NCBI GenBank assembly: GCA_963717985.1
Contig: CAVQYC010000005.1
Location: 372,001-436,000 of the forward strand
Source of the DNA: BOG-1155 sp963717985
GTDB taxonomy: Bacteria; Desulfobacterota; Syntrophorhabdia; Syntrophorhabdales; WCHB1-27
Direction: 5' to 3'
DNA length: 64,000 nt
The notes below the pieces were generated by a model. The model had not been told where the DNA came from and made no database searches. It saw only the letters and a list, made by a program, of their open reading frames with translations. The translations under genes were made by a program, and so were the position numbers. Below are positions 18,368-26,191 of the stretch, piece by piece. Numbering within the stretch: position 1 is the stretch's first letter; the number at the start of each line of letters is the position of its first letter.

Positions 18368-18460
18368 ACTGGAATGAAAATAAGGTTTGACAATCGTCCG
18401 GCTCTGTTCTATCATCAACAGGAAATCAGGCCGCGTTAATACTCAAAAGAAGTATCGGAG

Positions 18461-21400
18461 ATGAGAGTGAAAGCTGCAAACCGGGAACCGAGGAGGATGC
18501 ACCGGGACATGGACGACACTGAGAACGAAATCGTCCTGTATCTTCTCCATGCGACTTCGCCGGTCTCCATCGATACGCTCCTCGCTCTTTCGGGGTCTCC
18601 TGCCGTTAAGGTTCTAAGTCTGATAGACAGGCTTAAAAGGAAGAAACTCATACGCGAGAACCAGGGACGGCTAAAAGGCACGTATTTTGTTAACAGCGTG
18701 AATATCGCAAAATTCGTAGAGAAACAAATGGACGAGGAGAAGACACTCAAAGGTCTGCGAAGAGTGGCAGAGTTTTGCGGGGGGTCCCTGGCCGACGGGA
18801 GGGAGAGGACCCTCGTCCTCGCAAATCTCTATCTCAAGCTGGGAAACGGAGCGAATGGACTGGAACATATAAAGAAAGCCGCGGAAATCCTCGCGCAATC
18901 AGAAGAAACGGAGAAAGCCGTCATTTACTACGATTACCTTCTGGAATATTTCTCCCAAAATGGGCCCGACAGCTCCAATACCGCTTTTTTTCTCGACAGC
19001 GTTCTCGGAAAGATCTCGCTTCTGAAACACCTCATGCCTATCGAGGAGCAGGTCTCCCTTTTGAGCCGGGCGCAGGAAATGGCGAAACGCTATAAAATGT
19101 GGGATTCCCTGGCGAGGATAAAATTTACACTGGGCCAGCTATTTCAGAAGGCCGGGCAGCTTGGGAAGGCGCTCAGGTGCATTGACGATTTCTGGCGGAT
19201 CTCAAAGAGAATGGATGACCACAGGATGCTTAAAATGGGTGCCCTATTGACAGCGGAATTCCTCTTCCTGCATGGCAGGATCTCTGAGGTGATTCGCCGC
19301 TACGAGGAGGTGGTGGGGGACCTGGAGGAGTTCGGCGATGACGAGGTGACACTGAGGGCTCTTGGCAATGTAGGGATGGCTTATGTGGTAGCGGGCAGGG
19401 TTGCGCGGGGTATGGGGATGCTTGATGCGCTCAGGGCCAAAGGCGAATCACTCAACCTTCCGCAGGTCTCGATTTTTGCCGACGTCGCGAGCGCCCTCTC
19501 CCTGCTCGATATTTCTCAGCTTGAAGAGGCCGATGCCCACCTGGAAAGGATATTCGCATTGTCGGACGATGTGACCGGCCCTTTTAGCCTGCGCACGGCC
19601 GAGCGCTGTAAGGCCTATATCTGCGTGAACAGGGGAGACTTCGCGGGCGCTTCCGAATACCTGAAGAAGTCCATTGAACACTCGCATTACGTTGGCTGGA
19701 GGTACTTGAAGGGGGCATGGACCTTTGAGCTTCTCGACGCTCTTGAAAAGGAAGGATTCTTTCACGAGGAGATGAACTACGACGCGGAAGTGGAGGGGAT
19801 GCTGAAATGGCGGGATATCCACATGAAAGGGGTCGCCTATCGGTATCGCGCGCTGCGAGCCATGGAAAGGCAACAGCCGATAAGCGGCATAATGTCCGAT
19901 CTCGAGAACAGCGAGAGATGTCTCAAGAAATCGGGCGCCGAAATAGAGCTTGCGCGCACCAGGATCGTCCTCGGAAAGGCGTACATCGAGCGAGGGGACA
20001 TCAAGCGCGCCCAATCATACCTGGCAAAGGGCTGGACACTCGTCTCCAAATTCGACAAGAGCCTCTTTCCCAAAAAGCTGGTCGGCATCATGCCCCAGGA
20101 GCAGAGAATAGAGCTGATAATGGACAGGATCATCAGCATCAACGAGTCCCTGGGCACCATAAAGGATCGGTCTTCTTTTCTTGAACAGATGATCAACGTG
20201 GCAATCGACTTTTCCATGGCCATGCGCGGCGCCTTCTTTACAATGGAGGCCGGAGATGAGCCGAAGATCATCGCAAGCAGGAACCTGGATTCTCTATTTT
20301 ATAAAGAGGAGCAGTTCAAGCTCATCAGGCAGGTTGTTTCTGAAGTGGCTTCCGACTGCGCCGAAGTCGTCGTGCCCGCATCAAAGGAAGAAAAGGCTAA
20401 CCTTCCCGAGGCCGCCCTCACGAAAGCCGGCATTACTTCATTGATCTGCACACCGGCAAAACTCGGCTCCCACGTTCACGGCTATCTCTATCTCGACAAC
20501 CGTCTTGGCGGGGGTCCGTTTCAGGCCAACCTGCTTCCGTACGTGAAGTTGCTCTGTAGTCAGATAGGATTGGGTCTCTCGAATCTGGAAGAATATGATG
20601 ACATAAAGGACCTCAAAGACCACTATCAGCAGGAAGCGATTTTTTACAAGCGTGAAATGGTAATCGCCAACCCTTCGGAAGCCATCATTGGAAACTCGGA
20701 GGGGATACGCCGTGTAATAGAGCAAATAAGACAGGTAGCGCCCACGGACAGCTCCGTATTGATCATGGGGGAAACAGGCGTAGGCAAAGAGCTTGTGGCA
20801 AAAGCCATTCACCATTTGAGCGAGCGGAAGGAGGGGTCATTTATCCCCGTCAATCTCGCGACCCTTCCCGGGGAGCTTGTGACAAGCGAGCTTTTCGGGC
20901 ATGAGAAGGGCGCTTTTACAGGAGCCAACGAACAGTACAAGGGGAGATTCGATCTCGCGAATGGTGGAACAATCTTCCTTGATGAGATTGCGGACCTCCC
21001 TGCTCATGTCCAGGTGAAACTTCTCAGGGTGTTGCAGGAAGGGACATTTGAGCGGTTGGGAAGCCCGAAGCCGATCAGATCAAATTTCCGGGTCATTTCC
21101 GCCACAAATAAAGACCTGCTTGCCGATGTCGAAAAGGGTATTTTCCGGCAGGATCTTTACTATCGCCTGAACGTCTTTCCTGTCTATGTGCCTCCCTTGC
21201 GAGACAGAAAGGAGGACATCATCACTCTTGCGCACTATTTTATCGATAAGTTCAGCAGGGATATGGGAAAAAGGATCAGGCGGGTGCCGGGTGAGGAATT
21301 GAAGAAGCTGACGGAATATCACTGGCCCGGTAATGTGAGGGAACTGGAGCATTTCGTCGAGAGGGCAGTAATACTCTCCGACGGAAACAGGATCAGCTTT

Positions 21401-21640
21401 TCGGGCCTGGAGCGCAGCCCGGCCGATGCAATTTCTCTTCAGGATCGGGGTTCCATGTCTCTCGCGGATGTCGAGCGGGAGCATATTGAGAAGGTGCTCG
21501 AGACAACTCACTGGAAGGTAAGCGGGCCACGTGGAGCAGCGGCGATCCTCGGGCTGAAACGATCCACTCTCCGATCGCGGATGGTAAAACTGGGTATCAA
21601 GCATCGTTTCCTCGGGAGCCAATTTGGGTCAGCCCTTTAA
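18461..21640 (+). CDS. Sigma-54-dependent activator with winged-helix, TPR-like and GAF input domains
   Basis: 1059 residues, more than twice the usual NtrC-like length. N-terminal winged-helix-like segment (about 20-80, SPVSIDTLLALSGSPAVKVL), a long helical TPR-like region (about 110-560), a GAF domain (about 565-715), then the AAA+ sigma-54 activator domain (about 690-925) with Walker A GETGVGKE (near 770), the sigma-54 contact loop GAFTGA (near 817) and Walker B IFLDEIADLP, and a Fis-type HTH at the end (AAAILGLKRSTLRSRMVKLG). No receiver domain, so control is by ligand or protein contact through TPR/GAF. The first ATG overlaps its ribosome site; ATG 18509 is an alternative. Probably activates the divergent ligase/TRAP genes. 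Confidence 0.92.
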   Translation: MRVKAANREPRRMHRDMDDTENEIVLYLLHATSPVSIDTLLALSGSPAVKVLSLIDRLKRKKLIRENQGRLKGTYFVNSVNIAKFVEKQMDEEKTLKGLRRVAEFCGGSLADGRERTLVLANLYLKLGNGANGLEHIKKAAEILAQSEETEKAVIYYDYLLEYFSQNGPDSSNTAFFLDSVLGKISLLKHLMPIEEQVSLLSRAQEMAKRYKMWDSLARIKFTLGQLFQKAGQLGKALRCIDDFWRISKRMDDHRMLKMGALLTAEFLFLHGRISEVIRRYEEVVGDLEEFGDDEVTLRALGNVGMAYVVAGRVARGMGMLDALRAKGESLNLPQVSIFADVASALSLLDISQLEEADAHLERIFALSDDVTGPFSLRTAERCKAYICVNRGDFAGASEYLKKSIEHSHYVGWRYLKGAWTFELLDALEKEGFFHEEMNYDAEVEGMLKWRDIHMKGVAYRYRALRAMERQQPISGIMSDLENSERCLKKSGAEIELARTRIVLGKAYIERGDIKRAQSYLAKGWTLVSKFDKSLFPKKLVGIMPQEQRIELIMDRIISINESLGTIKDRSSFLEQMINVAIDFSMAMRGAFFTMEAGDEPKIIASRNLDSLFYKEEQFKLIRQVVSEVASDCAEVVVPASKEEKANLPEAALTKAGITSLICTPAKLGSHVHGYLYLDNRLGGGPFQANLLPYVKLLCSQIGLGLSNLEEYDDIKDLKDHYQQEAIFYKREMVIANPSEAIIGNSEGIRRVIEQIRQVAPTDSSVLIMGETGVGKELVAKAIHHLSERKEGSFIPVNLATLPGELVTSELFGHEKGAFTGANEQYKGRFDLANGGTIFLDEIADLPAHVQVKLLRVLQEGTFERLGSPKPIRSNFRVISATNKDLLADVEKGIFRQDLYYRLNVFPVYVPPLRDRKEDIITLAHYFIDKFSRDMGKRIRRVPGEELKKLTEYHWPGNVRELEHFVERAVILSDGNRISFSGLERSPADAISLQDRGSMSLADVEREHIEKVLETTHWKVSGPRGAAAILGLKRSTLRSRMVKLGIKHRFLGSQFGSAL

Positions 21641-21907
21641 CAGCCTGTTGAAAAACTGACCATTCGCCCAAGTCTCATGCCAGGCCACACCATGCACGAT
21701 CCTCTTTTCGCTGAAGGCTCGGACGAGGAGGAACAGGAAAATCAGGCAGCGGGCGGGCAGTGGCTGCCCTATCACCTCTTCCCCTTTCTTTGGTTCCCTC
21801 CTTGACAGGAGCTTTACCATCCTTTTTATGTTCTGGGCGGTTGCTGTCATAAGTACCTGTTCTCGAACTAGAGCGGTTCTCATAATTCCCTTCCGCATCA
21901 CTAGCAA
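21629..21907 (-). pseudogene. C-terminal remnant of an IS1182-family transposase
   Basis: The minus-strand frame reads VREQVLMTATAQNIKRMVKL, the typical C-terminal end of IS1182/DDE_Tnp_1 transposases, and runs to a stop at 21629. The catalytic part is missing; the ATG at 21907 is chance. The sequence CAGCCTGTTGAAAAACT at 21642-21658 resembles an IS1182 terminal repeat and begins directly after the stop of the sigma-54 activator, so the element inserted just behind that gene and was later truncated, perhaps by the IS630 element next to it. Confidence 0.65.
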
Positions 21908-21931
21908 ATAGGGCTAGTTTTTTGTCTCATC

Positions 21932-22975
21932 TTGTGTCATGCTGTTCATGTGGCACGGCAAGCACTCATCCCAAACCCCGAGAATGCCTCTCTTCGAGAA
22001 TTGAAGGAAGCGGGGAAGGTGGGGAAGTTTGAGACGGGCGTACGGTGCAATGCCATCCAGATGCTTGTAGTCGGTATTCCCCGCGAGCAAGTATGCCGCG
22101 CTTTACAGATCACCGAACGTAGTCTTCGCACCTGGATTCGGCTGTTTAACGAATATGGGGTCGATGGTCTGATTGTCAATAAGAGGCCGGGACGTCCGCA
22201 CATTATAGGGAAAGAAAAAGCTATAGAACTCAGTGATCTCATTGGCAACCCTCAGAAGGCAGACCGGGAGTTCTGGACGGCAAAGGCCTTTCATGGGTAT
22301 ATCTGCGGCGCCTATGCGATCGAGTGCAGCTACCAGACCGTAGTCCGCTTCTTTCATGAACGAGGATATGTTCTTAAAGTGCCTCAACCCTGGCCTGACC
22401 GGCAGGACGAAGCATTACGGCAAGCCTTTTTGGATAAGCTTCGCGCGTTGAGTGAACAAGGGGATACAGATATCTGGTTTGGCGATGAATCGGGTTTTGA
22501 AGGCGATCCCCGGCCCAGAAGGAGATGGGATAAGAAAGGCCATAAGACCAGAAGCACGAAGAACGGCGATCATCTGAGGATGAACGCCCTTGGCATGGTC
22601 TGTCCCAGGTCGGGTGAATTCTTCGCCATTGAAGCAACCCATGTCTCCTCGGACATGTTCCAGGCATTCTTAGATGAAGCAGACAACGGCCTCACATTCA
22701 CACGGAATCGAAATGTCCTGATTCTGGATAATGCCTCCTGGCATAAGAAGAAATCCCTTCAATGGCACAACTTTGAGCCCCTCTATCTTTCTCCTTACTC
22801 CCCCGATTTCAATCCTATTGAACGGCTCTGGCTCCTCATGAAGGATCGGTGGTTCAACAATGTCGTGTGCAAGAACATGAATCTCCTCATCCAGCGTCTT
22901 GACAGAGCACTTCTTGACTTAATCGGACGACCGGAAGAAGTGAAAGTGACTACCTCATTCGGAAAGTTATTGTGA
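21932..22975 (+). CDS. IS630-family transposase
   Basis: Full-looking 347-residue transposase. N-terminal helix-turn-helix (RCNAIQMLVVGIPREQVCRALQ), Pro-rich linker (VNKRPGRPH), and the IS630/Tc1 DDE catalytic core: first Asp in WFGDESGFEGDPR, second in VLILDNASWHKK, and the final Glu in SPDFNPIERLW (a DD34-35E spacing). IS630 members insert at TA; I could not match terminal inverted repeats around this copy, so it may be truncated, on the right possibly by the IS200 element that begins about 20 bases after its stop. Confidence 0.9.
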   Translation: MCHAVHVARQALIPNPENASLRELKEAGKVGKFETGVRCNAIQMLVVGIPREQVCRALQITERSLRTWIRLFNEYGVDGLIVNKRPGRPHIIGKEKAIELSDLIGNPQKADREFWTAKAFHGYICGAYAIECSYQTVVRFFHERGYVLKVPQPWPDRQDEALRQAFLDKLRALSEQGDTDIWFGDESGFEGDPRPRRRWDKKGHKTRSTKNGDHLRMNALGMVCPRSGEFFAIEATHVSSDMFQAFLDEADNGLTFTRNRNVLILDNASWHKKKSLQWHNFEPLYLSPYSPDFNPIERLWLLMKDRWFNNVVCKNMNLLIQRLDRALLDLIGRPEEVKVTTSFGKLL

Positions 22976-22997
22976 GAAGGGGTCTAACTTGAGAGTT

Positions 22998-23510
22998 CCC
23001 TGTAGCTTGCTACAGGGGGTCTTTGTTATACTGCACAGGTGGACGATGAAAGCAGGGTTAGAAAAGGATACCACTGTGCCTGGCAGATTCATTACCACAT
23101 CGTCTTCCCGGTCAAGTACAGGAAATCCCTTCTCGACGAAGAGGTTGTGCGCATAATCAGAGAGACGGCTGCGGGCATAGAAGAGCGATATGAAATTGAG
23201 ATCGAAACGATGGGTATGGACAAGAATCATATCCACCTTCTCTGCGGAGCGCATCCCAAGCTCTCCCCCGGTCGGATCGTCCAGATTTTTAAGAGCATCA
23301 CCGCTCGGGAGATATTCGCAAGAAAACCCTCCGTCAAAAAGCACCTCTGGGGCGGTGAGTTCTGGACAGATGGCTATTATGTTGCCACTGTCGGAGAAAG
23401 AGCCGATTGGAAAACGGTCGAAAGGTACATCCAGAAACAAGGAGTGCCAAAACAAGACCTCAAACAGTTACCGCTTTTTGGTTTTTAATACCCTGTAGCT
23501 TGCTACAGGG
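22998..23510 (+). mobile_element. IS200/IS605-type element bounded by identical hairpins
   Basis: The perfect 20-base palindrome CCCTGTAGCTTGCTACAGGG stands at 22998-23017 and again at 23491-23510, either side of a tnpA gene and in the same orientation. Subterminal hairpins flanking a single HUH transposase, with no inverted repeats or target duplication, are the IS200 architecture. The exact cleavage sites a few bases outside the hairpins were not resolved. Confidence 0.85.
23039..23488 (+). CDS. tnpA: IS200-type TnpA transposase (Y1 HUH family)
   Basis: 149 residues, normal length. HUH motif as His64-Ile-His66 in NHIHLLCG and the catalytic Tyr130 in VERYIQKQG; N-terminal YHCAWQIHYHIVFPVKYRK is typical of the family. 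Starts with GTG just inside the left hairpin. No TnpB gene accompanies it. All catalytic residues are present, so the element could be active. It differs clearly from the second IS200-type transposase at 38 kb. Confidence 0.93.
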   Translation: MDDESRVRKGYHCAWQIHYHIVFPVKYRKSLLDEEVVRIIRETAAGIEERYEIEIETMGMDKNHIHLLCGAHPKLSPGRIVQIFKSITAREIFARKPSVKKHLWGGEFWTDGYYVATVGERADWKTVERYIQKQGVPKQDLKQLPLFGF

Positions 23511-23620
23511 TGGTTTATTCGACGCAACCGGAATTTTGGCCGGCAAAAAAAGGCTGCGAGGCCGTGGCACTCATTTTTTGAAAAATGCTCTAAAGCTCAA
23601 AAGGATCAAGGGTAAGCTCG

Positions 23621-25009
23621 TCACTCTTCTCTCGTCACCCGCGCCGTTACTTTCATTACCCGCGTCGTCTCCCCGGTCACTTTGTAGAGGTTGCTTATCC
23701 GCATCCCCACGACCCAGATGATGTCGTCGCCTGAGAGCAAAAGGGGGATTCGCCTGCGCTTGCCCCCCGGCACCTTCCTCGCGATGAAATAGTCCTTCAC
23801 CTTGACGCTCTGCTCCATGCCGAGGGGCATGAACCTGTCTCCCTCGCGGAATGTCCTCATGGTCAGACCGGCTATCCTGCCCGCATCAAAAAAGGCGGTA
23901 TACCTGTCTTCCGGAAATGCCTTCGGCCTCTCATCATCAAAAGAGACGTCAAGGGTCACACCGAGGAGGGGAAACGCAGTAGTCCCCGGCCCGACCTCAA
24001 AGGTGTCGGCTACCGGCGCAGTCTCACCCACTTTTGTGAATATGAGGTCTCCGTATTCCCTTACGACCTTTATCCCGTCGGGGAGCATGACCATGTTGTT
24101 GGGCCTATCCGAGAAAAGCGATTTTTCGATGAGGAGCATGTGCTCCCGCAGCGCGATAAACCGGGGGGCGAGCCGGCTGAGCAGGCGGGAAACGACCCTG
24201 AACCTGACTTCCGGCTGTAGGTCCGAGAGCTCCCCGGCCCCGACCCTGAAACCCTCCCCTTCGGGCCGCACAATTGCCGGTGCCTCAAGGATGGCCGCCG
24301 CCTCATTATCGAACACGGTGTTGACCGACGCGATGTCTGCCAGAAGGGAAAGGACTTTCTCTTTGAACCTCGGGTTGAGCTGCTCCATGAGCGGTACTAT
24401 TCGGCTGCGTATGAAATTCCGCTCGTACTTTTCCGACAGGTTCGACGAATCTTCCCGGTAGGCTATCGAGTAATCGCGCGCAAAGGCGGCGATCTCCGCG
24501 CGGGAGGCGCGCAGGAGCGGCCTCACGACAGCGCCTCTTTTTATAGGGATCGAAGCGAGGCCGGAAAGCCCTGACCCCTTGACCACCCGCAGCAGGAACG
24601 TTTCCACCTGATCGTCCCGGTTGTGGGCGATTGCGATCTTCCCGTAGCCGTGGGCAGTGGCTGTCTCTTCAAAATAGCGGTAGCGTATGTCCCTGCCTGC
24701 GTGCTGCACGGAGAGGCCGTTTTCCCGGGCGTAGCCACGGACGTCCGCCCGCAAGGTGTGGCAGGGCGCTCCGTACCTGTCCGCAAGCCCTCTGACAAAG
24801 GCCTCGTCCCCAAGAGACTCTTCGCCCCGCAACTGGTGGTTGACATGGGCGACGGCCAGACCGAAGGCCATATCCTCTTTGATCCTGTCGAGCAAAAAGA
24901 GGAGGGCCGAGGAATCGATCCCCCCGGACACCCCGACCAGCACCGTATCACCAGGGTCAATCAGCCCTTCCTCCCTGATGACCCGCCGCACGGTCTCGTC
25001 GAGCGCCAT
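23621..25009 (-). CDS. tilS: tRNA(Ile)-lysidine synthetase
   Basis: Essential enzyme that changes C34 of tRNA-Ile(CAU) to lysidine, making it read AUA. 462 residues. The PP-loop ATP site SGGIDS is at residues 28-33, followed by VAHVNHQLRG, HNRDDQVETFLLRV (family AHhaDDqaET) and RPLL. The C-terminal domain ends with the VKDYFIARKVPGGKRRRIPLL motif typical of TilS. ATG 25009 is chosen; the codon before is TTG. The gene follows the zinc ribbon gene by nine bases. Confidence 0.95.
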   Translation of the reverse strand: MALDETVRRVIREEGLIDPGDTVLVGVSGGIDSSALLFLLDRIKEDMAFGLAVAHVNHQLRGEESLGDEAFVRGLADRYGAPCHTLRADVRGYARENGLSVQHAGRDIRYRYFEETATAHGYGKIAIAHNRDDQVETFLLRVVKGSGLSGLASIPIKRGAVVRPLLRASRAEIAAFARDYSIAYREDSSNLSEKYERNFIRSRIVPLMEQLNPRFKEKVLSLLADIASVNTVFDNEAAAILEAPAIVRPEGEGFRVGAGELSDLQPEVRFRVVSRLLSRLAPRFIALREHMLLIEKSLFSDRPNNMVMLPDGIKVVREYGDLIFTKVGETAPVADTFEVGPGTTAFPLLGVTLDVSFDDERPKAFPEDRYTAFFDAGRIAGLTMRTFREGDRFMPLGMEQSVKVKDYFIARKVPGGKRRRIPLLLSGDDIIWVVGMRISNLYKVTGETTRVMKVTARVTREE

Positions 25010-25018
25010 CAAAACCGG

Positions 25019-25240
25019 TTATGAGCAGGAAGAGCAGTTCGAGGACGAGCACCCCGAACAGCCTGAGCCGGAGCTTGAGGGGAGTTTCAATTTGCCGCCT
25101 GTTGAAAATCCGAAGGTGGACATTTTCTTTTTGGGGGCTTTATTGCCGCATTTCGGACATTCTACAGGCTCATCCGTCCTGAAGACGATGCATTCAAAAT
25201 CGTCTCCACAGTTCTCACAGTTGTATTCATAGATAGGCAC
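25019..25240 (-). CDS. FmdB-type zinc ribbon protein
   Basis: 73 residues. N-terminal MPIYEYNCENCGDDFEC with CxxC and a second CPKCG pair make one zinc ribbon of the FmdB/CxxC_CXXC_SSSS family; the C-terminal tail is a Ser/Cys-rich run, which gives the family its name. Such proteins are small regulators or RNA-binding candidates; FmdB itself was proposed as a regulator of formamidase genes, which does not apply here. Ribosome site AGGGAAAAGGAAG precedes the ATG. Confidence 0.88.
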   Translation of the reverse strand: MPIYEYNCENCGDDFECIVFRTDEPVECPKCGNKAPKKKMSTFGFSTGGKLKLPSSSGSGCSGCSSSNCSSCS

Positions 25241-25259
25241 TTCCTTTTCCCTCCTTGTG

Positions 25260-26153
25260 TTAACCCGCCCGCCCCATCTCTTTCGCGAGGTCCGGCAGGA
25301 GATCGCGGAGAGACTGCACGTAGGTCTCCACCTCCGTATGCCCCTCTATCGGCATCGCCAGGGCCTCCTCGGCGAATATTTTCGCCATGGAGAACCTGTT
25401 CCTGAAGTAGCAGTTAAAGGCCGAGGTATAGAGAAAAAAGAACTTCGCCACCAGATTTCCTCGGTCCAGTTTAGTCGCCTTTTGAAAGAGACTCCTCGCA
25501 ACCTGATAGTACTCACTCCTGAGATAGCTGAGGGCCGCCTTGAAGATGAGCGTGGTGCGGCCCTGGTCGTAGATATCGTCAAGCATGTCCTGGTAGCCCT
25601 TCTTCCCGTACATCCCTATGAACGACCGTTCGTTTTCGAGTAAAAAACGCGGCAGCAGGTAATTGTTCCTGTAGATCTTCACCAGGTCCTTCAACTGCTC
25701 CGCCAGGTCCTTGAGGAGCGTTCTCACTTCTTTGAGGCCCTCGTTCAGCCTCTTCTGGGCCTTCATGATCAGCGCGTCAAACTCGCGGATCACCTTTTTT
25801 TCGGCCGGGGTCAGCTCCGGGGAGCTGATGAGCATGTTGTACTGGGGCTTGTAGTAATCGAGCTGGTAGATGCACTCCCGGAGTTTCATTGCCTCGTGAA
25901 AAATGTAGCCCACGGTAATATCGAAGAATTTCTCTTTGTAGGCGGCCTCGGCAGTGTTCCTGAACAACTCGTGGCACATCTGCTTGAGCCTGTAGAGGCA
26001 GCTTTTCCCCCTGTCGTCGACAAACTCCTCGACTTCCGGGAAGGTAAGGGCCCCTCTCTTATGTAAATCCAGGCAGTGGCAGCACGTCTTGTGAAGGCTG
26101 ATAGACTCGTTAATAAGATCTATCTGCTTCTTTTCGATATTCAGGTTTGTCAC
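25260..26153 (-). CDS. Uncharacterised all-helical protein
   Basis: 297 residues from a GTG start; no family recognised. It begins with a Cys/His-rich segment (KTCCHCLDLHKRGAL), carries a coiled coil in the middle (about 120-160), and ends with TPR-like helices (SYLRSEYYQVARSLFQKATKLDRGN). No signal peptide or membrane helix. It lies 39 bases behind ftsH on the same strand and just before the zinc ribbon and tilS genes, so it is likely in a housekeeping operon. The Cys-His cluster may bind metal; this is inference. Confidence 0.75.
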   Translation of the reverse strand: MTNLNIEKKQIDLINESISLHKTCCHCLDLHKRGALTFPEVEEFVDDRGKSCLYRLKQMCHELFRNTAEAAYKEKFFDITVGYIFHEAMKLRECIYQLDYYKPQYNMLISSPELTPAEKKVIREFDALIMKAQKRLNEGLKEVRTLLKDLAEQLKDLVKIYRNNYLLPRFLLENERSFIGMYGKKGYQDMLDDIYDQGRTTLIFKAALSYLRSEYYQVARSLFQKATKLDRGNLVAKFFFLYTSAFNCYFRNRFSMAKIFAEEALAMPIEGHTEVETYVQSLRDLLPDLAKEMGRAG

Positions 26154-26191
26154 TTTCCGCCGCGCCTTCCTTTTCGCGTAGTTATCGTCCC

